Origin: GWF2-33-9 sp964405755
GTDB taxonomy: Bacteria; Bacteroidota; Ignavibacteria; Kapaibacteriales; UBA2268
Reading direction: 5' to 3'
Length of the DNA stretch: 33,143 nucleotides
Assembly (NCBI GenBank): GCA_964405755.1
Contig: CAYOPF010000015.1
Coordinates: forward strand, 1 to 33,143
The notes beneath the pieces were generated by a model that saw nothing but the letters and a program-made list of their open reading frames with translations, did no database searches and had not been told where the DNA came from. The stretch's first letter is position 1. Every line of letters begins with the position of its first letter. A program made the translations under genes and the position numbers. This document shows, piece by piece, positions 1 through 8,731 of this stretch.

Positions 1-47
1 GCTACAAGGCAATTGCCTGAGGTAGTAATTCGGCTCTGCTTTGTAGC
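1..47. other. Long-loop hairpin at window edge
   Basis: Bases 1-11 (GCTACAAGGCA) pair with 37-47 (TGCTTTGTAGC) over 11 positions, with one G-U pair. The 25-base loop overlaps a perfect 10-base palindrome, GGCAATTGCC, at 8-17, so two folds are possible. It lies about 115 bases before the first gene. It could be the terminator of an upstream gene, but no T run follows; its role is unknown. Confidence 0.4.
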
Positions 48-161
48 ATACTTGCTGTTAAAATGTTACCTCAAGAAGTTATCTTCCGCTTTGCAAAAAA
101 AGTGGAGGAAATAAAAAAAATAAAAAAAATAAAATTCAATTAAAACAAAGGGAAAAAAAAT

Positions 162-794
162 ATGAAAAAAGCAAAATATACTTTAATAATTATTGTCTTT
201 TTATCTGGTTTCTTGCATTCACAAGCAACTAATTGCGTAAACTGGATTAGAGAAACAACTGTTTTTCATTGGGGGCCACCACTGCCTGAAGGTTGTGAAA
301 TTGTATTATCATACGAATATTGTTGCGAGGCCACTGGTTTTGGTTTTGGTATTAGAATTGCAGGATTTAGCTATTCTATGCCAGGATGCAACACTCCAAT
401 AACAGATTTATTTTGGAAGGAAGCAGTTCAAGCAATGATGCTAGATTTTGTAATGAAGACAAACTGTATACAGCCTTGTTCATCAGGTAACTGGACACAA
501 CATGTTTCGAGTATTGGAATACCAAAGTGTTGGAAGCAAATTAATGACCCATATTTGCAAGAATGCAGAATTGAAGCATGTCCATCTACCACTCAGTGTA
601 TCTATACTTATAAAGTTTGTTATTATTACGACCAAAATAATATCATTCACCTAGATTACATAGTTGACAGTGTTTATATAATGCCTGGGGATAATTGCAC
701 AATAATTGGTGTACCAGAATTCTCCGGGGATCCCAATGCTTACTTTGAAACAGATTGTTATATATATTTTACAGATTGTCCAATAACGAATTAG
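162..794 (+). CDS. Secreted cysteine-rich protein of unknown function
   Basis: This is a 210-residue protein with a clear signal peptide (residues 1 to about 22: two Lys, a hydrophobic core, then a Ser-Gln-Ala cleavage region). The mature part carries 15 cysteines, including a Cys-Cys pair near residue 53, so it is probably disulfide-bonded in the periplasm or outside the cell. I see no T9SS sorting tail, lipobox or catalytic motif and do not recognise the family. The start ATG is preceded only by a weak purine-rich stretch (AAAGGGAAAAAAAAT), as is common in Bacteroidota. A 15-bp inverted repeat separates it from the next gene, which is also secreted. Confidence 0.75.
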   Translation: MKKAKYTLIIIVFLSGFLHSQATNCVNWIRETTVFHWGPPLPEGCEIVLSYEYCCEATGFGFGIRIAGFSYSMPGCNTPITDLFWKEAVQAMMLDFVMKTNCIQPCSSGNWTQHVSSIGIPKCWKQINDPYLQECRIEACPSTTQCIYTYKVCYYYDQNNIIHLDYIVDSVYIMPGDNCTIIGVPEFSGDPNAYFETDCYIYFTDCPITN

Positions 795-804
795 AATAAC
801 AAAA

Positions 805-889
805 GTTGGCTCATGAGTTATTTGTTGGATAGTTCAATATTAAAATATCTTCTAAGTATTACCATTTATGTAGAAACTTATGAGCCAAC
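805..889. repeat. 15-bp inverted repeat enclosing 55 bases
   Basis: GTTGGCTCATGAGTT (805-819) pairs with AACTTATGAGCCAAC (875-889) with a single G-U position. The spacer is AT-rich. The right arm contains an in-frame ATG at 880 for the following gene, which argues against that ATG as the start. There is no T run after the right arm, so this is not a standard terminator. It could be an RNA structure between the two genes or a small transposable remnant. Confidence 0.65.
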
Positions 890-912
890 GCATTAAAAAA
901 AGAGGGAAAAAT

Positions 913-3309
913 ATGAATATTAAAAATTACTTTCTTCTTGCGATTATATTCTTAACAATTAATAAGGCATTTGCATACGATTACGATGCCTTCAAGTTGA
1001 TCTATGATTTTTATGGTTCTACATATAAAGATGGTACTATATACATTTATGGAGATTCCGGGCAAGTATTACATAGTGAAGATAAAGGAAAGAATTGGAA
1101 TGTAAAACAGTTGTTTCGGAACGATTCTGCAAGTATTAAAAAATTAATTACAAGCAACAATGGTTTTATCGGTATAACCAAAAATGGTTTTTTGTTCAAA
1201 ACAAACAATCATTTTGAGCAACTTGAAGTGTTCGAGAAAATTGATAAAATTGGTGACTTTGATATATCTGAGAATCAAGAAATATACATAGCTCATTCAC
1301 TAAATAAGAAAATCACAAAACTTTCATTAAATTTCCAAATAAAGGAAGAATTTGAGATAAAAGACACAGTAAATATTAAATACATTCTATTCGTTGATGA
1401 AAATTTATTTATAACTACATATTCAAATAGAGTATATAAATACAATATACAGAATAAAAATTTAGAGCAAATAATTTTGGAAGATAATATAGAAATTCCA
1501 TCTCAACTTTTAAAATACAAAAATACAGCCGCTATTGTCAAAGGAGGTTCATTCTATGAATATTCAGAAACAAATATGAATTTTCGAAAGATTTATGGTA
1601 TTGATGGAGGCAATAAATTCCAAACGAATGGTTCTACAATATACAGAATCGACAAGATTGATGTTCTTGAAGATTATGTTGCATACGCAAAGTTATATAA
1701 GTATGAAAACCAAAAACTTAGCGGTATATCCTTGAATGGCGTAGAAAGATATGTTTTATCTAATTTACAAATAAATTCTCTGAATGTATTCGAAAATGAA
1801 TTAATAGTTGCAACAGGTCCCAATAAGACATTATATATATCCGAAGATAATGGTAAAACATTAAATTTAGTATCGAGAATTGACAAAAGTATCGAATTTA
1901 TGATAACCAAATGGTTGGATGAAAACAGGGGATATTTTGTTGGAAAAAGTGCTCAGATATTCCATACCAACAATGGAGGATTAACATTTCTTCCTCAATT
2001 ATTTACAGATAGGCTTATTTATTTTGCTGGTGATACTTACACATCTACTGCAGGATTTACTATTGATACAAATGGAATTGGAGTATTGTTAATATTGGCT
2101 TTTCAAGATAAGATAAAAGATACAACAAAAATGTTTAATTGTTTGGTAACGCAAAACTTTGGGGAAACATTTGAACCAATATGGGTTGATGGTATTAGAA
2201 ACAGAACGTCAGTGCTTGGTAAAACTAATTCTTCAAGTGATGTTAAGCTAAATAAGCTTGATGATAAATACTATTTTCAAATTAGTAGATCTACATCTAG
2301 TTCAAATTTAAGGCATAGTGCATCTTTATTTGAATTTGATTTGAATAATAAACAATGTGTATATCGCTTTTTAGATTCAACCAATCTTACCGGAATTTTC
2401 TTTCAAAAGTATAAATTCTATTCACTACTAATGGAGGCAAGATATCCGAGCAAAGAGAATTGGACATTATATGATTCTGCAAAGTTCTATATTGGAATAA
2501 ATAAAAAACTAAATGATGAATTCGAACAAAAGATTGAATTGCCATTTGATAATCCAAACTTAATAATAGGCTGTTCTGGTAACTCTCCTAAAGACAATGA
2601 AATATTTATTTATGTTGGATATTATACAAAGGTCCAGCCGGATGATTCTGTTTTTAATCGAAGATGTACGATACATAGGTTCAATTTAGATAAATATACA
2701 ATTACAAAAGTATGGGATGATACCATAAGATACGTAAAAGATAAAATAAACGAGCAAGTACCAAAAGTAATTCTTATGGACAAATATTACACATACCTTT
2801 ACGATAAAGATTATACAATTAAAAGATGTCGGGTTGAAGATCTAGGATTGTTAAAATGGGATCTATACGACAATTTTATAGAAACTTCCACAATTACTCC
2901 CTATAAGAATTATAGTAGATATACAGAATTTGTATTTAACGATCATGCATTTTTCAATAATAATAGAAAATTTACTAAAACAGGAACATTTAACTTGGTC
3001 TCAGAATTGGAACAAGTTGAAAGGAAACAAACCAAGTTGCATTTTTTCAATCCATATCCGCAACCAGCAAAAAGTCAGATAAAGATAAAAATATACACAA
3101 ATAACTTAGAATGCTTCGATAAAAAAGGTTTTGAGGCTTTTAACACAAATGGAGAAAAGATATCATCGAGCAACGATTTCGAGATTCTTCAAGTAGGAAT
3201 GAATGAAGCAGAGATTATCTGGGATTGCAATTCAATCAACTCAGGAGTGTATTTTATAAAATTAAATTGTGAGAATAAATACGACGTCATAAAAGTAATT
3301 AAGGAATAA
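913..3309 (+). CDS. Secreted beta-propeller protein with T9SS type A sorting domain
   Basis: A 798-residue exported protein. I chose the ATG at 913 over the in-frame ATG at 880 because it follows AGAGGGAAAAAT, it begins directly with a signal peptide (ends near residue 22, AFA), and 880 lies in an inverted repeat. Asp-box/BNR-like motifs, as in sialidase or YCF48-type propellers, appear near residues 55-62 (SEDKGKNW), 310-317 (SEDNGKTL), 352-359 (TNNGGLTF) and 413-421. The last about 85 residues form a T9SS type A sorting domain (FNPYPQPAKSQIKI, later SGVYFIKL). In that family the tail directs passage of the outer membrane and is then removed. Ligand unknown; no catalytic site seen. Confidence 0.85.
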   Translation: MNIKNYFLLAIIFLTINKAFAYDYDAFKLIYDFYGSTYKDGTIYIYGDSGQVLHSEDKGKNWNVKQLFRNDSASIKKLITSNNGFIGITKNGFLFKTNNHFEQLEVFEKIDKIGDFDISENQEIYIAHSLNKKITKLSLNFQIKEEFEIKDTVNIKYILFVDENLFITTYSNRVYKYNIQNKNLEQIILEDNIEIPSQLLKYKNTAAIVKGGSFYEYSETNMNFRKIYGIDGGNKFQTNGSTIYRIDKIDVLEDYVAYAKLYKYENQKLSGISLNGVERYVLSNLQINSLNVFENELIVATGPNKTLYISEDNGKTLNLVSRIDKSIEFMITKWLDENRGYFVGKSAQIFHTNNGGLTFLPQLFTDRLIYFAGDTYTSTAGFTIDTNGIGVLLILAFQDKIKDTTKMFNCLVTQNFGETFEPIWVDGIRNRTSVLGKTNSSSDVKLNKLDDKYYFQISRSTSSSNLRHSASLFEFDLNNKQCVYRFLDSTNLTGIFFQKYKFYSLLMEARYPSKENWTLYDSAKFYIGINKKLNDEFEQKIELPFDNPNLIIGCSGNSPKDNEIFIYVGYYTKVQPDDSVFNRRCTIHRFNLDKYTITKVWDDTIRYVKDKINEQVPKVILMDKYYTYLYDKDYTIKRCRVEDLGLLKWDLYDNFIETSTITPYKNYSRYTEFVFNDHAFFNNNRKFTKTGTFNLVSELEQVERKQTKLHFFNPYPQPAKSQIKIKIYTNNLECFDKKGFEAFNTNGEKISSSNDFEILQVGMNEAEIIWDCNSINSGVYFIKLNCENKYDVIKVIKE

Positions 3310-3320
3310 AATAAATTATT

Positions 3321-3349
3321 CCATCCGATGACTTGGAGTCATCGGATGG
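3321..3349. terminator. Strong hairpin, likely terminator between convergent genes
   Basis: A perfect 12-bp stem (CCATCCGATGAC / GTCATCGGATGG) with a 5-base loop lies 12 bases after the propeller gene's stop and before the convergent efp. It has no long T run on either side, so it may act in both directions or mark the 3' end by another mechanism. Confidence 0.7.
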
Positions 3350-3422
3350 ATGAGTGTACTAGAAGTTTACGGTATATATAAATACAATGTTTGGGGATAC
3401 CCAAATGCATATAAGATATTTC

Positions 3423-3986
3423 TTATTCTTTTACTCTTTCTAAGTAAGAACCATTAATTGGATCCACTTTTATTAAATCGCCTTCGTTTATAAACAATGG
3501 AACTTGAACGTTCGCACCGGTTTCGACTGTGGCAGGCTTTGTTACGTTTGTTGCGGTATCGCCTTTAAAGCCAGGTTCGGTTTGGATAATCCTAAGAACT
3601 ACAGAAGCGGGCAATTCCACAGACAAAACTAATCCATCGTTGATAGACAGCATCGCTTCTTGACTTTCTTTCATAAAATCAGCCAACTTGCCGACCAAAT
3701 CGGCATCAACCGGGATTTGTTCGTAGGTGTTATAGTCCATAAAAATGAAGTGGTCGCCGTCTCGGTAAAGGAATTGGTAATTATTTTTTTCTACTCTTAC
3801 AAATTCAATTGTTTCGCCAGAGCGGAAGCGGTTTTCGAGGGTTCTTCCCGATTTCATACTTCGCATTCTCACCTGATAAAAAGCACGTAAGTTGCCAGGC
3901 GTCCTATGCTCGGATTCGAGTACTGTACACAGTTCACCGTTAAATTTTATTACAGCTCCGGGGCGTAAATCTGAAGTTGTTCCCAT
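3423..3986 (-). CDS. efp: Translation elongation factor P
   Basis: EF-P (187 residues, full family length) binds ribosomes stalled at polyproline stretches and promotes peptide bond formation. All three beta-barrel domains are present: an N-terminal KOW-like domain, a middle domain with FLYRDGDHFIFMD, and a C-terminal domain ending in GSYLERVKE with the TEPGFKGDTATN signature. The tip loop that carries the modified Lys34 in E. coli reads TPGNLRAF here, so the tip residue is Asn32. This suggests no lysine or arginine tip modification. From memory, green sulfur bacteria carry the same loop. The start is supported by AGGA upstream and a promoter word at 4016-4028. Confidence 0.97.
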   Translation of the reverse strand: MGTTSDLRPGAVIKFNGELCTVLESEHRTPGNLRAFYQVRMRSMKSGRTLENRFRSGETIEFVRVEKNNYQFLYRDGDHFIFMDYNTYEQIPVDADLVGKLADFMKESQEAMLSINDGLVLSVELPASVVLRIIQTEPGFKGDTATNVTKPATVETGANVQVPLFINEGDLIKVDPINGSYLERVKE

Positions 3987-4015
3987 TTTAAGTCCTAATT
4001 AAATATCAAAGATTA

Positions 4016-4028
4016 CAAAATTACGAAA
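4016..4028 (-). promoter_or_regulatory. Promoter word TTTCGTAATTTTG upstream of efp
   Basis: Read on the minus strand this is TTTCGTAATTTTG. It contains TAATTTTG, a match to the Bacteroidota -7 consensus TAnnTTTG, 30 bases before the efp start. The same 13-base word occurs before four other genes or tRNAs in the window. Confidence 0.7.
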
Positions 4029-4038
4029 TATTTCCTAA

Positions 4039-7000
4039 TTATTTGTTAACTATGAATTTATAAAGTTGTGAACCTTCGGAATTTCCGAAGCGGATAAAGT
4101 AAACACCTGGCTGGATTCCGTCCAATGAAAATGTTTCTTCGTGAAAACCCGCACTATAGTCACGGTTAATTACATCTGTTACTTTTTGGCCAAAAATATC
4201 GTAAATTGCACTTTCGACCAGCATCTTTTTCGAGCAGCTAAAATTCAATTCAATTACATCCGAAGCAGGATTGGGTAAAACGGGCTCTAAAAGTGGTGCG
4301 TTACCTTCGAGTTTAACGTATATGGATCGACCATTATCGAAACATACTGGTATTGTGTAAACCTGAGCTAAGTCATCATTGGAGATGAAGTCGCAAGGAT
4401 ATTTAATTTTAGATGTAATTGCAGAGGTTTTTCCTGTATCGAGTAAGAACATCAATTTTATAGTTCCAAGTTCCTGATTTGCAGGAGTTGGAATGGTTCC
4501 GCTACCCACAAGGTTAATTTCTCCTAATTTCGAAAAATCAATCTTGGACCAAGTCCAGTTGTTAGTTATTTTGGACGTAAATGACTTTTCGTCCACTCTC
4601 ACTTGATGAGACGGATAGAATATTGTTATATTCAAACTGGTTATGCTTTGCGATGCAGCGTCGGATTTCAAAATTATATTAAATTCCGAAGAAGCGCCGG
4701 GAATTTCCTTAATATCTTTTTTTGTTGTAGATATATTCATTCCAATTGCTTTGGCTTCCAAATCAACAGAAATATTTTCGCCAATATTTGTGGGTATTGT
4801 GAGTTTTGCCTGTAGCAGGTTTTTAGGAATCTTGGATAGGAACTTCACTTGACAAATATATTCGTTGCCTCCTTTAACGGTAGCATCGGTATTTGTAATT
4901 AATTGGAACGCATCTTTATCTATTCCTGCGATTGTTGCCTGACTAAGTAGTAGCACCAGATCGCTTGTCTGATTAGTATTTTTAATAGTAATGCTGTATG
5001 TTGTATTTTCGCAAACCAAGTTTGAACCAAAGCTTAACTTGGAAGGGTACTCCACTCCTATCGACTGACAAGTGAAATTATTTGTGTTTTCTTTCCAGAA
5101 ATCGGCAAACTGACCATCATAATTATCTGCCCAAGTAGTGAACCGCACTAAGTTATTGGAATAATCTTTAGGAGTAAATTCAACGGATAATTCGATAGTT
5201 TCCTTAGGAATTATGGTTAAACCATTCGTTTTCGTCCCGGGTTTCCATTGGAAAGCGCCATTGGCACTTGCTAATTTAATTCTATCAATCTTTAATGGGG
5301 AATTTTCTGAATTGTTCGAAAGTATTAATTTTGCATCTGTAGTTTGATTGGGTTTAACTGGTGTGCCACAATCCCAAGCCACAGTCAAGTTTGGCAGGTG
5401 TCCCTGACCAATCAACTTAACAGGAATTTCATTAATTTCATCTTTGTTCTGAACTACAAACATCAATTCGCTTTCGTATGGAATTTCTTGCTTAGGTATG
5501 AATGATACAGGCATTTCGATTTTGCTTTGTGGAGGAATTTCAACTGGATACTTCCCAAAAGGAACATAAGTAAACTCACCGTCCTTTGGTTGGTTGCTCC
5601 ATCTCACTTCATTTAATTGAAGTATGGAAGTAGTAGGATTTTCTATTACAATAGTGCTATCGTAATTTTTATTTGTTCTTCTTATACCCCAGTTAACTTC
5701 CTCGGGCAAGGTCGCACTTGGATAAACGCCAAATCCAACAAGTTGAATAATTTGAGTGCCACAAGGGTTATCCATATTTAAATTAATTCTTGCAGTTCTT
5801 TCCCCATAAAATTGTGGTTTAAATTGTAAATCAACTTGATAAGGTGACTTTTTGAAAATTACATCGGGATTAGTTTTAACGATAACATATTCGTTTGCAT
5901 TTTTGCCTTGCAAAGTTGGTTTAATTGGTAAATCGATATTATTGAAATTAACTACAAGGCTATCTATAGTAATAGTTTTAGTAGTACCGATAAATACTCT
6001 TCCAAAATCGACAGTATCGACAACCTCAGTGTAGCAAATTGGGCCTGCCTGAACCTTGACAGCAACATTTTCTTCGCAATCGCCGAATAGTCTCATACTG
6101 ACTTCCATATTTCCGGCCAAATATGAATTAAGTTTTATTGTTAAGTCGGCGGTTTCGTCAGGAAGTATTGTTGTTCCAATTATACTTGAATCAACTGAAA
6201 AATATTGTGGAAATGGGGAAATACCTGTAAACTCGAACCCAGTAATTGTTGCTGGAACAAGACCATTATTTTTTATCAATCCAGGATAGTAATAGTTGCA
6301 CGTGTCGCCCAAGTAACAACTTGGGTCTAATTTTATATTGTAATCAGATAGAATAATGCTGGGTTTTGCAATGGTAAATTGCTCGGAAATATCAAATCCT
6401 TCGGAACTTAACCCGAATTTTGTAATAGCAAAATCGGTGGAACCTTCACTTTTAAGAGTAAATCTATCGAAATCCCGATAATAAGTAAAATTGTGCACCT
6501 GATAAGTGAAGTTATTGTTATCTTTTACACTTGTTTGCGAAGAAATAGTACCAGTAGCAGTTAGGCCAACTAATTGTAGGTTCTTATCGTAACGTGCCGT
6601 AAATATTCGGGGTGTAGTCGAATTTGTAAGTGTGAAAGCTCCAATCCTTAATTCCCCGGAATAGTAACCAATCACTTCAATATTCTGACCTACTTGGCGA
6701 ACCCATCTTGCCCATGCTCGGAAATATGGATAGGTGGCTGTTGCACCCAGTGCATTAGCTGTAATAATGGCTCCAGTATTGGAATATTTGGCAATAAATA
6801 TATGCTGGGCAAGCATAATAGTAGTTATTGGTGTGATTTTTTTGCCAAATGTTGGCTGAGAATAAGTCGTACCGACATAGTAGACGTTGTCCTGGTCGTC
6901 CACCACAACTGCAAATGCAGAATCATTTTCAGTACTTCCGTCGTTAACTAACCATTTCAGGTTTCCGTCCAAATCAAATTTGGCAAGGAAAGCATCGAAG

Positions 7001-8643
7001 TTACCTAAATTACCAATATATCTATCCGAAAGAACTGCATTGCCCGCCAAATACCCGCAAACATAAATTGCATCTTTATTCTTCGAGATAGCAATACCAT
7101 TTGCAACATCATTGCCTTTGCCTCCACCACTAATAGCCCAAACATATGTTTGGGCTGGCGACACCTCTGCTTTAACTCTAACATCTGTTTGGTCAAAACC
7201 GGGACGCCACTTGTAAGTATTTCCAGTTTGTGCTTTTGCAAACATAGTCCAGGTTTTCCCATCGTTTAAGCTATACGATAAATCAGTTTTGGTTGTAGCT
7301 TCCACTCCTGCCCAGTTAATATCAATAGAGTCGCACTGGGAAAATATTTCGCCGTGTAGTGGATTGGTAACTTCTAATTCTGGAATGCCACCAATTAACG
7401 GAAAGAATGAATTGCAAGGACCGGAAGTAATTATCAGATTAGCTTTGCGGAAAGTAACAACGCCCTGTGGTTTGAACCTTAGCTTTAACTTATACTTCTG
7501 TCCCTTTGTTATATTAATGGGGTATACAGGGGGAACACTTTCTCCAAAACCATAGTCGATTACCTCAAAATATGTGGGAGGATTAATCTGTATATTTGTT
7601 ATGGAAGCTGTTGAATTTTCTGAAAATATTTCAACATCAAGGTCCCTGTATTCTCCTAATTTTGGATTGCCAAACTTGTAAGTGTTCTCGTCCCCCAAAA
7701 TCCGGGATACTCCATTTTCTGGCACTTGGTATACTTTATTAAAAGCGGCAGTAGCCCTTAGATAAACGATTTTAACAGTTTTGTATCGTTCGATCTCGTC
7801 GCAAACCATTGTAGTTGGCCACGCTAAAAAACATAAGTTTTTATCTTTAATCTCATTTGCAATATTAGTGTATAAATCGTATAATTGCTTTTGTTTTACT
7901 ACTTGGAAGCAAGCACCACCTGAAGCAGCAGCAATTGAATTCAATTCAACAGAAGGATTGGCTGTTAAAGTTATTGCATAACATTGGATATTGTTGTTTA
8001 CTAGTAATTGTGTTATTTCATTTGTTCTAACAGCGCCAGCTTCTTCGTCGTCGTGCAACCCATCAGTTAAGAACACGATAATACGTCGGAAATTGGAAGG
8101 TTGTTTGCTAAGCATTTCGATAGGATTTTCGAAAGGACCCATAAAGGCGGCGTTGTAATTGGTTTTTCCGTATGGAGATATTGTCCTTAACGAATCGTAT
8201 AATCTTTTCTTGTCATTAGTAAAATCGCACAACAGTTTGGAATTACTTCCAAAAGTAACCAACGAGACCTCGGACCCGTTTGCATATTGCATATTATTTA
8301 TAAAATTCATTGCACCTTCGACCACCCAGTCCCATCTTCGCAAGGTATCTATCATATCTTGCATTGAAGTACTTTTATCCAGAACTAATACAACCTTCAT
8401 TGGACTGATATTACACCATACCTCAAGTTGACTTTTAGGTATCTTAACTCCATTTTCCCATACTTCAAAATCATCAACCGTTAAGTCGGAATAAGTGTCG
8501 CCGCCGGGCTTGAAAGCCATCATGCTTGTTTGCACTCGAGGGAATTGCGAAACATCAACATCCGAAAGAGATAGTATCTGAGCAGATAAATTTAAAAAGT
8601 TGAAAGCAACAATAATAAAAATTTGTAGAATATATTTTGTCAT
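4039..8643 (-). CDS. Giant von Willebrand A / choice-of-anchor-D surface protein with T9SS sorting domain
   Basis: A 1534-residue exported protein. I use the ATG at 8643 rather than the TTG six codons upstream: it begins MTKYIL, has AGG just upstream, and leads into a signal peptide ending at LSAQ. Residues about 83-265 form a von Willebrand A domain with an intact metal site: D89-x-S91-x-S93, Thr161 and Asp194. An Ig-like segment follows, then SBBP-type repeats (about 505-610, e.g. GNFDAFLAKFD), and then several Ig-like anchor repeats resembling the choice-of-anchor-D group. The last 80 residues are a T9SS type A sorting domain (PVLPNPASDVIEL, later PGVYFIRF). A role in metal-dependent adhesion at the cell surface is inferred. 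It has its own promoter at 8704. Confidence 0.88.
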   Translation of the reverse strand: MTKYILQIFIIVAFNFLNLSAQILSLSDVDVSQFPRVQTSMMAFKPGGDTYSDLTVDDFEVWENGVKIPKSQLEVWCNISPMKVVLVLDKSTSMQDMIDTLRRWDWVVEGAMNFINNMQYANGSEVSLVTFGSNSKLLCDFTNDKKRLYDSLRTISPYGKTNYNAAFMGPFENPIEMLSKQPSNFRRIIVFLTDGLHDDEEAGAVRTNEITQLLVNNNIQCYAITLTANPSVELNSIAAASGGACFQVVKQKQLYDLYTNIANEIKDKNLCFLAWPTTMVCDEIERYKTVKIVYLRATAAFNKVYQVPENGVSRILGDENTYKFGNPKLGEYRDLDVEIFSENSTASITNIQINPPTYFEVIDYGFGESVPPVYPINITKGQKYKLKLRFKPQGVVTFRKANLIITSGPCNSFFPLIGGIPELEVTNPLHGEIFSQCDSIDINWAGVEATTKTDLSYSLNDGKTWTMFAKAQTGNTYKWRPGFDQTDVRVKAEVSPAQTYVWAISGGGKGNDVANGIAISKNKDAIYVCGYLAGNAVLSDRYIGNLGNFDAFLAKFDLDGNLKWLVNDGSTENDSAFAVVVDDQDNVYYVGTTYSQPTFGKKITPITTIMLAQHIFIAKYSNTGAIITANALGATATYPYFRAWARWVRQVGQNIEVIGYYSGELRIGAFTLTNSTTPRIFTARYDKNLQLVGLTATGTISSQTSVKDNNNFTYQVHNFTYYRDFDRFTLKSEGSTDFAITKFGLSSEGFDISEQFTIAKPSIILSDYNIKLDPSCYLGDTCNYYYPGLIKNNGLVPATITGFEFTGISPFPQYFSVDSSIIGTTILPDETADLTIKLNSYLAGNMEVSMRLFGDCEENVAVKVQAGPICYTEVVDTVDFGRVFIGTTKTITIDSLVVNFNNIDLPIKPTLQGKNANEYVIVKTNPDVIFKKSPYQVDLQFKPQFYGERTARINLNMDNPCGTQIIQLVGFGVYPSATLPEEVNWGIRRTNKNYDSTIVIENPTTSILQLNEVRWSNQPKDGEFTYVPFGKYPVEIPPQSKIEMPVSFIPKQEIPYESELMFVVQNKDEINEIPVKLIGQGHLPNLTVAWDCGTPVKPNQTTDAKLILSNNSENSPLKIDRIKLASANGAFQWKPGTKTNGLTIIPKETIELSVEFTPKDYSNNLVRFTTWADNYDGQFADFWKENTNNFTCQSIGVEYPSKLSFGSNLVCENTTYSITIKNTNQTSDLVLLLSQATIAGIDKDAFQLITNTDATVKGGNEYICQVKFLSKIPKNLLQAKLTIPTNIGENISVDLEAKAIGMNISTTKKDIKEIPGASSEFNIILKSDAASQSITSLNITIFYPSHQVRVDEKSFTSKITNNWTWSKIDFSKLGEINLVGSGTIPTPANQELGTIKLMFLLDTGKTSAITSKIKYPCDFISNDDLAQVYTIPVCFDNGRSIYVKLEGNAPLLEPVLPNPASDVIELNFSCSKKMLVESAIYDIFGQKVTDVINRDYSAGFHEETFSLDGIQPGVYFIRFGNSEGSQLYKFIVNK

Positions 8644-8703
8644 AACAAGCCTATTTTGCAATTAACATTATCTATTATAGACAAAAATAATTAAAAAAAG
8701 TTA

Positions 8704-8711
8704 CAAAATTA
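8704..8711 (-). promoter_or_regulatory. -7 box TAATTTTG for the von Willebrand A gene
   Basis: On the minus strand the box reads TAATTTTG, in the context CTAATTTTGTAAC, 60 bases before the ATG at 8643. No clear -33 element is visible. Confidence 0.5.
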
Positions 8712-8731
8712 GTAAAAATACTTTTTTTTGT

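Noticed and set aside
1..114. Open plus-strand frame of 37 codons from the window edge
   Set aside because: The predicted peptide is short and low in recognisable pattern, and it spans a hairpin. Chance in an AT-rich leader is more likely.
880..912. ATG at 880 as start of the propeller protein
   Set aside because: It lies inside the right arm of an inverted repeat and would place charged residues before an otherwise ideal signal peptide that begins at 913.
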